From Thermoplasma sp. (GTDB lineage Archaea > Thermoplasmatota > Thermoplasmata > Thermoplasmatales > Thermoplasmataceae): DNA of 40,232 nucleotides. Below the pieces are notes generated by a model, which was given only the letters and a program-made list of their open reading frames with translations, was not told the DNA's origin and did not search any database. Made by a program: the position numbers and the translations under genes. This document shows, one piece after another, positions 16,100 through 23,429 of the stretch. Numbering within the stretch: the stretch's first letter is position 1; every line of letters starts with the position of its first letter. The DNA is taken from contig NZ_VYIJ01000013.1 of assembly GCF_008709555.1 (NCBI RefSeq), positions 1 through 40,232 of the forward strand, read 5' to 3'.

Positions 16100-18784
16100 T
16101 CATGATATATATATAACCGGTTTGCCGGGAATTGCTATTTTTCCGTTTATGACATCCCCCCTCTCGATCCTCACGGTACATCCAATTTGCTTTGATAAAT
16201 AGACCTGGTTTCTCTGAAGGACCTCGTACTCGTCGAACCCATATATGATTATATCCTTCCTGCGCTTCACAAGGTACTGCATGTATTTTTTCGACTGGCC
16301 GGACACGTTGTTGTTCAGGAATTCCTGCGCGGCCCTGATCACATCAGCGTTTGCCACCGTTATCTCAACGGATTTCGGTTCCATCCCTGTGACCTGAACT
16401 ATGTTCCTGACATCCTGCAGCACCTTCTCCACGTAATCCATGGCCGAGTACATCTGATCGCAGGTCATGCCAAACCTGCGGACGATGCGTTCATAACTGT
16501 CCTGGAAGTTCTCCTCGAACGGATCGGTTGATACGTATGTGTTTGCCACGTACATGTGCCAGTATTCCTCCGCATGATGCGGTATAACCGGCATCATCGA
16601 TCGGACCCAGTCCGCTATAACAGGGGTTATGGCCCTGTTGATGCTTCCACCCCTGGATCCCAGGTACCTTAGATCGTTGAGAACGCCGTAAAATATGTCG
16701 ATGTATGCATCCCTGATCTGGTATTTGTCCATGCTCTCCATGAACTGCCTGAGTCTTACGCTGAACCTTGCCACGAACCATGCCTCCTCAAAGCTGAGAT
16801 CCGATTCATCTGGCCTGAATGAGGACATTATCTCCTTGAACTCGTTGAATCTCCTGGTCACGCTTGCAAGATCAGTCTCATTCCAGTCCATGGTCGATGA
16901 TATGTCAGCCTGAACGGCGACGTACAGCCTGTAGATGTCCGCTGAATATTTCTTCGTTATCTCCAGAAGGGAGATGACATTTCCCTTGCTCTTTGATATC
17001 TTCGCACCGTTCGAAACAACGAGGCCTGATATTATGAGTCCGGCGGGCCACTTCTCCCGTGGGAACACAGCCGCATGGTTCAGGACGTAGAAGGATAGGT
17101 GGTTCGAGATGTGTGGTATTGCTGTGAGCCTTATGTCCACAGGATACCAGTACTGGAACTGTTTCTTTGCCTCTGACTCCTCTTCATTAACAGGTGAACC
17201 TTCGAGGAAGATCCTAGTGATCGCTTCATCGTTAAGATAACCCTTCTCGTAGAGGGACCTGATCTGTGTTGAGTTCGTGTACACCGCTGGATATATGGTG
17301 GAATCGGATAGCGACTCTATGACCCATCTGTCATCGAAGGGGAGCTTCGTTCCAAGCCCGCGTCTTCTGGCACATGGGCGTTCCTTCAGCCAGTCTATTG
17401 CATCGTTCATCACGTTCCGGTATACCTCCGGATAGAGGGTCATGGAGTTTATCATGTTATGGCCGAGATCCTTGAGCCATGCCTGCGAATAGTCCAGGAA
17501 CCACTGATCCGGTAACACGGCAACTATGACCTTCGAACCAGACCTGGTCACAGCGTGCCTTGACGTCTCGTAGAAAACGAAGGCGTTTCCGCTGGCTATG
17601 AGATCCCTCTTGACCGACTCGCGTGCCTCCCTCACAGTCATCCCGGTGTACTGGCCGGAGTTCACCATCTTTCCATAGTAGAACTCGTTTCTGTAGAGTT
17701 CCCTCGTCGCCTCCTCTCTCCCCTCATATGTGTTGAGATCGAATTTACTCTCGATATCTTCCATTTTGACTGGCGCCTCAATTATGACGGGAAAATCCTT
17801 ACCGCGTTTCTTCCTGTAATAGACGTAGTCGTAGACGGAGTGTGATGGTACGGAATACACTATTCCGGTACCGTTGTCAGGATCAACGAAATCGGCCTGA
17901 TACACCTTAACCTCTTTGCCCACAGGCGTTGTGTACGTCTGCCTCTGTATCTCCTCAACCGATACCGTTGCCTGCGTATCCACCTCGTTTCCCTGCAGCT
18001 TCAGCTTGACAGAGCACTCCTCGGATACAACGGCCTCACGGCCAGCTATGAGGATCTTCACGTATTTTGCCTTTGGATTCACCCATATGTTGGTTATGCC
18101 GTAGATGGTCTCCGGCCTCAGGGATGCGGCTATGAGATCAAACGATTTTCCATGAAAGAAGACGGCGGTGTACTCCTCTATGGTCACCTTATCGGTATCC
18201 CCGTCCTTTATGTCGTCCTCGCCGACCGCGTTGTCGTCCTCAAGACTGTACAGTATTGGATACCTGCCCTGCTTTATGAGACCCTTATCATTGAGCCGCC
18301 TGAACTGCCACTGAACGAATCTCTGGTAGAACTCGTCTGCAGATGTGAAGCGCCTTGTCCAGTCTATGGAGTACCCAAGGTGCTTGAAATCATTTATGAT
18401 CGCGTTGGAGAAATAATCAGCTATGTTCTTCGGATCCTTGAAGCTCTCGATGAGTCCATCGATATCCTTCTCTCCATATTCCTTCAGGTATGACGCGTAT
18501 AGATCGATGGTCGCCCTATCGCCGGATCTGATCCTCTCTGAAAAGGCAAGTATCGGGGTCCCACTCTGGTGAAATCCCATCGGAAAGAGGACATTGTAGT
18601 TTCTCGAACGCTTGTACCTTGCGATGATGTCGCCCAGCGTGTACGTCCTCCCATGGCCTACGTGAAGCGATCCGTTGGTGTATGGCCAGGGCACCGTTAT
18701 CATGAACTTCTTCCTGCCATCGATCTTCGGCACGAACACGCCGTCTCTTTCCCATGCATTCTGCCATTTTGTCTCTATATCCAA
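16100..18784 (-). CDS. leuS: Leucyl-tRNA synthetase
   Basis: A class I aminoacyl-tRNA synthetase of about 894 residues, archaeal/eukaryotic LeuRS type. It has WPYTNGSLHVGHGRTYTLGD with the HIGH-type motif, then the CP1 editing insert (about 200-480) with its typical long beta region. The KMSKS loop is seen as AKISKSKGNVISL with the class Ia helical anticodon domain after it, and a C-terminal extension follows. It charges tRNA-Leu. The upstream part of the frame (to 18832) codes for MDYRCGCGC, unlike the family, and overlaps pdaD. GTG 18793 overlaps the pdaD stop; TTG 18784 has GGAGTGA five bases upstream and is my choice. It is the second gene of the pdaD-leuS operon. Confidence 0.93.
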   Translation of the reverse strand: MDIETKWQNAWERDGVFVPKIDGRKKFMITVPWPYTNGSLHVGHGRTYTLGDIIARYKRSRNYNVLFPMGFHQSGTPILAFSERIRSGDRATIDLYASYLKEYGEKDIDGLIESFKDPKNIADYFSNAIINDFKHLGYSIDWTRRFTSADEFYQRFVQWQFRRLNDKGLIKQGRYPILYSLEDDNAVGEDDIKDGDTDKVTIEEYTAVFFHGKSFDLIAASLRPETIYGITNIWVNPKAKYVKILIAGREAVVSEECSVKLKLQGNEVDTQATVSVEEIQRQTYTTPVGKEVKVYQADFVDPDNGTGIVYSVPSHSVYDYVYYRKKRGKDFPVIIEAPVKMEDIESKFDLNTYEGREEATRELYRNEFYYGKMVNSGQYTGMTVREARESVKRDLIASGNAFVFYETSRHAVTRSGSKVIVAVLPDQWFLDYSQAWLKDLGHNMINSMTLYPEVYRNVMNDAIDWLKERPCARRRGLGTKLPFDDRWVIESLSDSTIYPAVYTNSTQIRSLYEKGYLNDEAITRIFLEGSPVNEEESEAKKQFQYWYPVDIRLTAIPHISNHLSFYVLNHAAVFPREKWPAGLIISGLVVSNGAKISKSKGNVISLLEITKKYSADIYRLYVAVQADISSTMDWNETDLASVTRRFNEFKEIMSSFRPDESDLSFEEAWFVARFSVRLRQFMESMDKYQIRDAYIDIFYGVLNDLRYLGSRGGSINRAITPVIADWVRSMMPVIPHHAEEYWHMYVANTYVSTDPFEENFQDSYERIVRRFGMTCDQMYSAMDYVEKVLQDVRNIVQVTGMEPKSVEITVANADVIRAAQEFLNNNVSGQSKKYMQYLVKRRKDIIIYGFDEYEVLQRNQVYLSKQIGCTVRIERGDVINGKIAIPGKPVIYIS

Positions 18785-18789
18785 GGCGA

Positions 18790-19338
18790 TCACTCCACTA
18801 TGAGAACAGCCGCAGCCACAACGGTAGTCCACTCGCCGGACTCCAGAACCACAGCCGTTGATGATATTGACCCGGTGGTTAGTATCTTGTCCTCAAGGAC
18901 ATACTCCTCCTTCTGCTTGTCATATGCAAGCTGTGCCGACGATCCGATGGTGGACGCCAGCATCTCGGCCGCAAGCTTCTCCGCGAAGGATCCTGCGACC
19001 TTCTCCGTTTCACCGAAGCTGTGATGCTCGCTGAGGTATCCCCACTTGCTGCGGTCCCTGGGTATGGCATATCCTATGGCCGCAGATATCATCCTGTTGA
19101 GCTCGTTTGATGTGTTTCTGGCAAGAACGGTGAACAGTATCTGCCCCGGGCTGAGCTTCTTGAGGCCCTCCTCCCTGGTTATCATCTCCGCATGAGGCGG
19201 GAATATCGAACTTATGCTGGACAGGTTGTATGGTGCTATGCCTGCATCCCTGAGTGCAGCTTCGAACGAAACAAGCTGCGTCTCTCCCCTCCCCACGCCT
19301 CTGGTGAAGAATATGTGCGTCGGCACGAATCCTGACAT
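18790..19338 (-). CDS. pdaD: Pyruvoyl-dependent arginine decarboxylase
   Basis: A 182-residue proenzyme of the archaeal pyruvoyl-dependent arginine decarboxylase family, which makes agmatine from arginine for polyamine synthesis. The self-cleavage site is seen in [14 protein letters not shown]; the second Ser of the pair at 43/44 would become the pyruvoyl group. Further family marks are [35 protein letters not shown] with the catalytic-site Glu, and a C-terminal strand region. Agmatine is also the substrate of TiaS for agmatidine in tRNA-Ile2. ATG 19338 lies 25 bases from GTAATATAAG (19359-19368, minus strand). The gene ends at the leuS ribosome site, so the pair is co-transcribed. Confidence 0.93.
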   Translation of the reverse strand: MSGFVPTHIFFTRGVGRGETQLVSFEAALRDAGIAPYNLSSISSIFPPHAEMITREEGLKKLSPGQILFTVLARNTSNELNRMISAAIGYAIPRDRSKWGYLSEHHSFGETEKVAGSFAEKLAAEMLASTIGSSAQLAYDKQKEEYVLEDKILTTGSISSTAVVLESGEWTTVVAAAVLIVE

Positions 19339-19358
19339 AAAAACCGATGTTCTGCATT

Positions 19359-19368
19359 CTTATATTAC
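19359..19368 (-). promoter_or_regulatory. TATA box of pdaD-leuS
   Basis: The minus strand GTAATATAAG is centred 25 bases before ATG 19338. It lies in a divergent promoter region shared with the dehydrogenase gene. Confidence 0.6.
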
Positions 19369-19447
19369 TTTTGATCGTCCCTAATATGCTGGACTGGATC
19401 ATAGCGATCCCGGTTCAACGTTCATTCCGCATTGATATGTGGCAAAG

Positions 19448-19457
19448 TATATATATT
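19448..19457 (+). promoter_or_regulatory. TATA box of the hydroxyacid dehydrogenase operon
   Basis: TATATATATT is centred about 25 bases before ATG 19477. The upstream ATG at 19432 lies before this box and is unlikely to be used. Confidence 0.6.
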
Positions 19458-19476
19458 ATTTTCCACTTATTTAAAT

Positions 19477-20406
19477 ATGAAGATACTGATCATAGTACCT
19501 GATTTTCTTCCGCTGGATCAGATAAAGGCAGCCGTATCGGCATTGACACCGGACATCGATATCAGGACTGATGCGAACTTCGATAGGAGCGATGCTGAGA
19601 TCCTCATCGTGACCACGTTCACGCCTGTCAACGAAGACCTGATAAAGAGGATGCCGAAGCTGAGGTTCGTGCAGGTGGCAAGCATCGGCTACAACAATGT
19701 TGACCTGGACCTCATGAGAAGGAACGGCATAGCCGTTTCTAACATACCAACAGCAAGCGCCGACAGCGTGGCAGAGCATGCGATCTCCATGGTGCTCTCT
19801 ATCCTCAAGGATCAGCGCTTTCTGGACTCCGAGATAAGGGCTGGAAGATGGCCGAAGATAACGAGGTCATCTGACCTCATGGGCAAGACGTTCGGCATAG
19901 TGGGCATGGGATCCATAGGCCGTGCCCTTGCTGCTAGACTTCTGCCATTCAAGGTCGCGATAATATACAATGACGTCAGGAGAATGAGCGAGGCTGAGGA
20001 GGAGGAATACGGCTGCACGTACGTTGATCTTGACAGGCTTCTTTCAGCTTCCGATATAGTATCCGTACATGTGCCGCTCAATGACAGTACACGGCATCTC
20101 TTCGATCGCAGAAAGTTCGACCTCATGAAGGATGGATCCATATTCATCAACACTTCGAGAGGCGAGGTTGTGGTGGAGAAGGACCTGGTGGAAGCGATAC
20201 AGAAAAAGGGCATACGCGCTGGCCTGGACGTATTCGAAAGGGAGCCTCCGGATCCCGAATCGCCATTGCTGCGGCTTGAAAATACCCTGCTCTCGCCACA
20301 TATAGCTGGAGTTACCGTGGAGAGCCAGATGCGTTTCTTCCGCGAGACAATTGCAAACGTGATGAGGTACATGCAGGGATACGACCCAAACTTCAGGGTG
20401 ATATGA
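19477..20406 (+). CDS. D-isomer-specific 2-hydroxyacid dehydrogenase
   Basis: A 309-residue NAD(P)-dependent dehydrogenase of the D-2-hydroxyacid/3-phosphoglycerate dehydrogenase superfamily. It has the dinucleotide motif TFGIVGMGSIGRALAARL, the catalytic Arg in FINTSRGEVVVEKDL, the Glu in GLDVFEREPPDPESPLL and the His in LSPHIAGVT. It lacks a C-terminal ACT regulatory domain, so it is of the short type. Possible substrates are glyoxylate, hydroxypyruvate, 2-ketoacids or 3-phosphoglycerate. ATG 19477 gives a leaderless message from TATATATATT. Its TGA stop (20404-20406) is in the same frame as, and immediately precedes, the coding sequence of the TPP enzyme. The two probably form one operon, and the dehydrogenase may act on a 2-oxoacid or aldehyde linked to the decarboxylase. 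Confidence 0.88.
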   Translation: MKILIIVPDFLPLDQIKAAVSALTPDIDIRTDANFDRSDAEILIVTTFTPVNEDLIKRMPKLRFVQVASIGYNNVDLDLMRRNGIAVSNIPTASADSVAEHAISMVLSILKDQRFLDSEIRAGRWPKITRSSDLMGKTFGIVGMGSIGRALAARLLPFKVAIIYNDVRRMSEAEEEEYGCTYVDLDRLLSASDIVSVHVPLNDSTRHLFDRRKFDLMKDGSIFINTSRGEVVVEKDLVEAIQKKGIRAGLDVFEREPPDPESPLLRLENTLLSPHIAGVTVESQMRFFRETIANVMRYMQGYDPNFRVI

Positions 20407-20433
20407 ACGAAGGGACACGAGATCTTCGGCAAG

Positions 20434-21945
20434 ATGTTGGAGGACCTGAACCTCCTGCCCGTATTCGGCAATCCCGGAACAACGGAGATCCCCATGCTGA
20501 CAGACGTTGATGATTATGTTCTGGCCCTGCATGACGGGGTGGCTGCCGGAATAGCGGAAGGATACGCCATCTCGTCCGGCAAACCGTCGATCGTCAATCT
20601 CCATACGGAACTCGGTATTGGGAACGCCATGGCCTTCCTGATAACTGCTTCGAGGAACAGGACTCCGCTAATAGTCACGGCAGGGCAACAGGACCAGCGG
20701 CATCTGGCCTATGATCCACTTCTATCAGGCGATCTAACTGGCCTTGGGGATAGATTCGCTAAGTACAGCTATGAGATCAGGAGACCATCAGACATCGCCT
20801 ATGTTATGAGAAAGGCCTATCAGATAGCTGAAGAACCGCCGAAGGGACCGGTGTTCCTATCGTTTCCGATGGATGTGATGGAGTCGGATGGAAACTACTC
20901 GAAAGAGGGGGTAGCAATATCGGAGTATGAGGTGGCCGACAGCGAGGACGTGCGGAAGGTGGCCGAGGCCATAATGGAATCCAATAACCCCGCAATAGTT
21001 TTTGGATCGGAGATAGACGAGTTCAGGGCCTTCGATGAGGCCGTTGAATTTGCCAGGAAACTGGGATGCCCGGTGTACTCAGAGCCCCTTGGAAACAGAT
21101 CGAGCTACCCTTCCGACGATCAGCAGTATGCCGGTGAACTCTTTCCAGCTGAGATACTGATATCACTGCAGCTCATGCAGAATGATCTCATCCTGTTCAT
21201 TGGTTCTGATCTGACGCTCTACCCGTACACCATCGATACTGTTCTTCCCGGGATAAGGAAGATATCAATAGGCATGAACAGTACGAGGAGGATCGGCGAA
21301 ACCTACAGGGCGAATCCAAGGACATTCCTCAGGAAGATCATACCCATGGTGCAGCGAAAATGCAGCTTCGCACGAGGGAAGGACTATATGAAGTTCACGG
21401 ACGCAATGCGCGAGAAAAAAAGGATGGGATACAGATACGTGTCATACAGGATATCGAAGTACTTCGGCGATTATGCGCTGGTAGACGAGGCAATTTCCAT
21501 GTCAGAGACCCTTCGCCATTACTTCGGGTACAGACCAAATGGCTATTTCACGGCAAGGAGTGGACAGATAGGATGGGCCCTGCCAGCATCAATAGGCATG
21601 TCCATGAACGATCCCAGAGTCCTATCAGTCATCGGGGATGGATCGCTGATGTATTCCATCCAAGCTTTATGGACAGCCAGGCATTATGGGGTACCGCTGA
21701 AGATGATAATTCTGAGAAACAGTGGGTACAACATACTGAGGAGCTATGCCATGTCCTATTATCCAAGCCTCAAGGATGCAGACTTCCTGAGGCCTGAACC
21801 AGACATCGAAGGCGTAATATCATCCTATGGAGTGGATGTCCGCACGGCTGATTCCGATCTCAGGAACCTGGAATGGCTCAGATCCGGATCAGACCAGAAG
21901 GCACTGGTGATCGATGTTGACAGATCGATACCGCGCATGTTCTGA
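20434..21945 (+). CDS. TPP-dependent 2-oxoacid decarboxylase, benzoylformate decarboxylase-like
   Basis: A thiamine diphosphate enzyme of the POX/benzoylformate decarboxylase family. From the ATG at 20434 it has 503 residues. The N-terminal Pyr domain shows VFGNPGTTEIPML and NLHTELGIGNAM (His57 at the benzoylformate decarboxylase active-site His position). The C-terminal PP domain shows the TPP/Mg motif VIGDGSLMYSIQALWTA and ILRNSGYN. Two oddities stand out. The codons between the dehydrogenase stop and ATG 20434 still read as a family-like N-terminus (TKGHEIFGK) but have no start codon. And the conserved Glu that activates TPP is Asp34 here. The product could be a decarboxylase, carboligase or oxidase. 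Its stop lies in a hairpin shared with the next, convergent gene. Confidence 0.82.
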   Translation: MLEDLNLLPVFGNPGTTEIPMLTDVDDYVLALHDGVAAGIAEGYAISSGKPSIVNLHTELGIGNAMAFLITASRNRTPLIVTAGQQDQRHLAYDPLLSGDLTGLGDRFAKYSYEIRRPSDIAYVMRKAYQIAEEPPKGPVFLSFPMDVMESDGNYSKEGVAISEYEVADSEDVRKVAEAIMESNNPAIVFGSEIDEFRAFDEAVEFARKLGCPVYSEPLGNRSSYPSDDQQYAGELFPAEILISLQLMQNDLILFIGSDLTLYPYTIDTVLPGIRKISIGMNSTRRIGETYRANPRTFLRKIIPMVQRKCSFARGKDYMKFTDAMREKKRMGYRYVSYRISKYFGDYALVDEAISMSETLRHYFGYRPNGYFTARSGQIGWALPASIGMSMNDPRVLSVIGDGSLMYSIQALWTARHYGVPLKMIILRNSGYNILRSYAMSYYPSLKDADFLRPEPDIEGVISSYGVDVRTADSDLRNLEWLRSGSDQKALVIDVDRSIPRMF

Positions 21946-21966
21946 TCGTCCCTTAGGGAAGATCAG
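21942..21966. terminator. Palindromic hairpin holding both stop codons of a convergent pair
   Basis: CTGATC-G-TCCC, loop TTA, GGGA-A-GATCAG is an almost perfect inverted repeat with one G/A mismatch. The left arm contains the TGA of the TPP enzyme and the right arm the TGA of the minus-strand oxidoreductase. No T-run follows; a two-way termination or mRNA-end role is inferred. Confidence 0.45.
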
Positions 21967-22916
21967 CGCCCGTACATCTTCAGCACAGCTTCCAGATTCC
22001 TTATGGCGTTCTCCGGAGGGTATGGCACCTCTGTGTCCCGCTCAATGCTATCGATGAATCCACCGATCTCAGACTCGTATACGTCCCTCCATTCTACGTT
22101 TACGATGGTCCCGTTCAGTACTGGTTGATTCAGCACGGTCCTCACGCTGTCAGGCTTCATCAGGCTCGTTTCCTTCATCTCGTACACGGACCCCTCGGTG
22201 CCTATGACCTCGAATGCCGGGACCTTTGGCGGATCTTTATAGCTCCAGGAGTAGTAGAATATGCCATGGGCGTCGTTCTCAAAGGTGAAGATCGCCGCGG
22301 TGTTGTCCTCGCCCTCAATAGATGTGCCTCCCCTGTAGTTATGGGCATCCACGTACTTCCATCGACCTCCAAAGTCCAGGAAAATCTCGAGGAAATGCAC
22401 GCCTCCATCTATGAGCGATCCGCCCATCATCTCCTCCTTCCTGCTCCTCCATCCGGGTGCGTCATACCTCTGCTGGTCCCTCACTATGACGGTGCGCACC
22501 TCACCTATCCTTCCGCTCTGAACGATCTCCAGCGCCTTCCTGAACGACGGATCGAAATAGAACTGTTCTGCAACCATGAACTTCAGATGCCTCCTTCTGG
22601 CCTGGTTCACGAGTTTGATCGCCTCGTCTATCCTGCCGGTCACAGGTTTTTCGATCATAACATGCTTGTTCCGGTCGATGGCCTTCATGGCCACGTCGAA
22701 GTGAAGGTTATGTGGAAGTACTATGTCAACCACGTCGCTATCTCCGCTCAGCGCTTCGCTCAAATCAGAATACGCGCTGCGGACTACGTAATTCTTCCTG
22801 TACTCTTCGAGAACCTGTGGATTCCTGTCATACACTGAAAAATCGAGGCCCAGCCTCCTGTATGTTTCAGCATGAACTCTGCCGAATCCGTTGCCACCGA
22901 TGAGAAGTATGTTCAT
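21963..22916 (-). CDS. Gfo/Idh/MocA-family oxidoreductase
   Basis: A 317-residue NAD(P)-dependent oxidoreductase of the Gfo/Idh/MocA family. The Rossmann motif is seen in MNILLIGGNGFGRVHAETY, the catalytic lysine in HVMIEKPVTGRIDEA, and the active-site GGSLIDGGVHFLEIF with the His. The C-terminal beta-sheet domain includes FEVIGTEGSVYEMKE. Members oxidise or reduce sugars, inositols or sugar acids, so the substrate is open. The start is ATG 22916; the upstream in-frame ATG at 22955 would add a hydrophobic head and overlap the promoter AAAGATAATATCC (about 22938-22950), which lies about 27 bases before 22916. It is single and converges on the TPP enzyme gene. Confidence 0.87.
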   Translation of the reverse strand: MNILLIGGNGFGRVHAETYRRLGLDFSVYDRNPQVLEEYRKNYVVRSAYSDLSEALSGDSDVVDIVLPHNLHFDVAMKAIDRNKHVMIEKPVTGRIDEAIKLVNQARRRHLKFMVAEQFYFDPSFRKALEIVQSGRIGEVRTVIVRDQQRYDAPGWRSRKEEMMGGSLIDGGVHFLEIFLDFGGRWKYVDAHNYRGGTSIEGEDNTAAIFTFENDAHGIFYYSWSYKDPPKVPAFEVIGTEGSVYEMKETSLMKPDSVRTVLNQPVLNGTIVNVEWRDVYESEIGGFIDSIERDTEVPYPPENAIRNLEAVLKMYGR

Positions 22917-23052
22917 TGCAATCAACAGCATAATTCTGGATATTATCTTTTCCAAGCCACAGGAAGATAAGAATAAAATACAATGTGCATATTACGATGC
23001 AGACAGGGCATCCAGCACTGGGCCGATAGGTGCCAGAGGCGGCATTTGACGA

Positions 23053-23064
23053 AAAAGTTAAAAG
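23053..23064 (+). promoter_or_regulatory. Promoter of the tRNA pair
   Basis: AAAAGTTAAAAG is centred about 30 bases before the first base of tRNA-Asn, which suits an archaeal TATA box with a short leader. Confidence 0.45.
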
Positions 23065-23088
23065 GAAAGTAGTTCTATCGGTCTTAGT

Positions 23089-23161
23089 GCCGCTGTAGCT
23101 CAGTTGGTAGAGCACTCGGCTGTTAACCGAGCGGTCATCGGTTCGAGACCGATCAGCGGCG
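23089..23161 (+). tRNA. tRNA-Asn (anticodon GTT)
   Basis: A full cloverleaf: acceptor arm GCCGCTG pairs with CAGCGGC and is followed by discriminator G; D arm GCTC/GAGC; anticodon stem CTCGG/CCGAG around loop CTGTTAA (anticodon GTT); T arm ATCGG/CCGAT with loop TTCGAGA. CCA is not encoded and there is no intron. Confidence 0.95.
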
Positions 23162-23162
23162 T

Positions 23163-23236
23163 GGGGATGTAGCTCAGCTAGGCAGAGCGCCTGGCTCATA
23201 ACCAGGTGGTCGTCGGTTCAAACCCGGCCATCCCCA
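23163..23236 (+). tRNA. tRNA with CAT anticodon (elongator Met, or Ile2)
   Basis: Acceptor GGGGATG pairs with CATCCCC, discriminator A; D arm GCTC/GAGC; anticodon stem CCTGG/CCAGG around CTCATAA (anticodon CAT); T arm GTCGG/CCGGC with loop TTCAAAC and one mispair. It begins one base after tRNA-Asn, so both are processed from one transcript. The stem lacks the three G-C pairs of an initiator tRNA. Whether C34 is modified to agmatidine (Ile2) cannot be read from sequence. Confidence 0.9.
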
Positions 23237-23429
23237 TCACGGTTCTCTCAAAGGCTTTTGAATACACGGAAAAATTCTCTAAAAACCTTTTTCAGGAAGC
23301 CAGCTATCTTTCAGTGTGCATCGATGGAAAACGATGGTGAGGATCATAATGCGCATATATCATAGGATCATGCGATGGAAGGCAGATATATACCGTTTCG
23401 GATACAATAACATGAAGGGGCGATGAGGC

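Noticed and set aside
22867-23199. Minus-strand frame across the tRNA pair
   Set aside because: It is antisense to two clear tRNA genes and to the promoter of the oxidoreductase.
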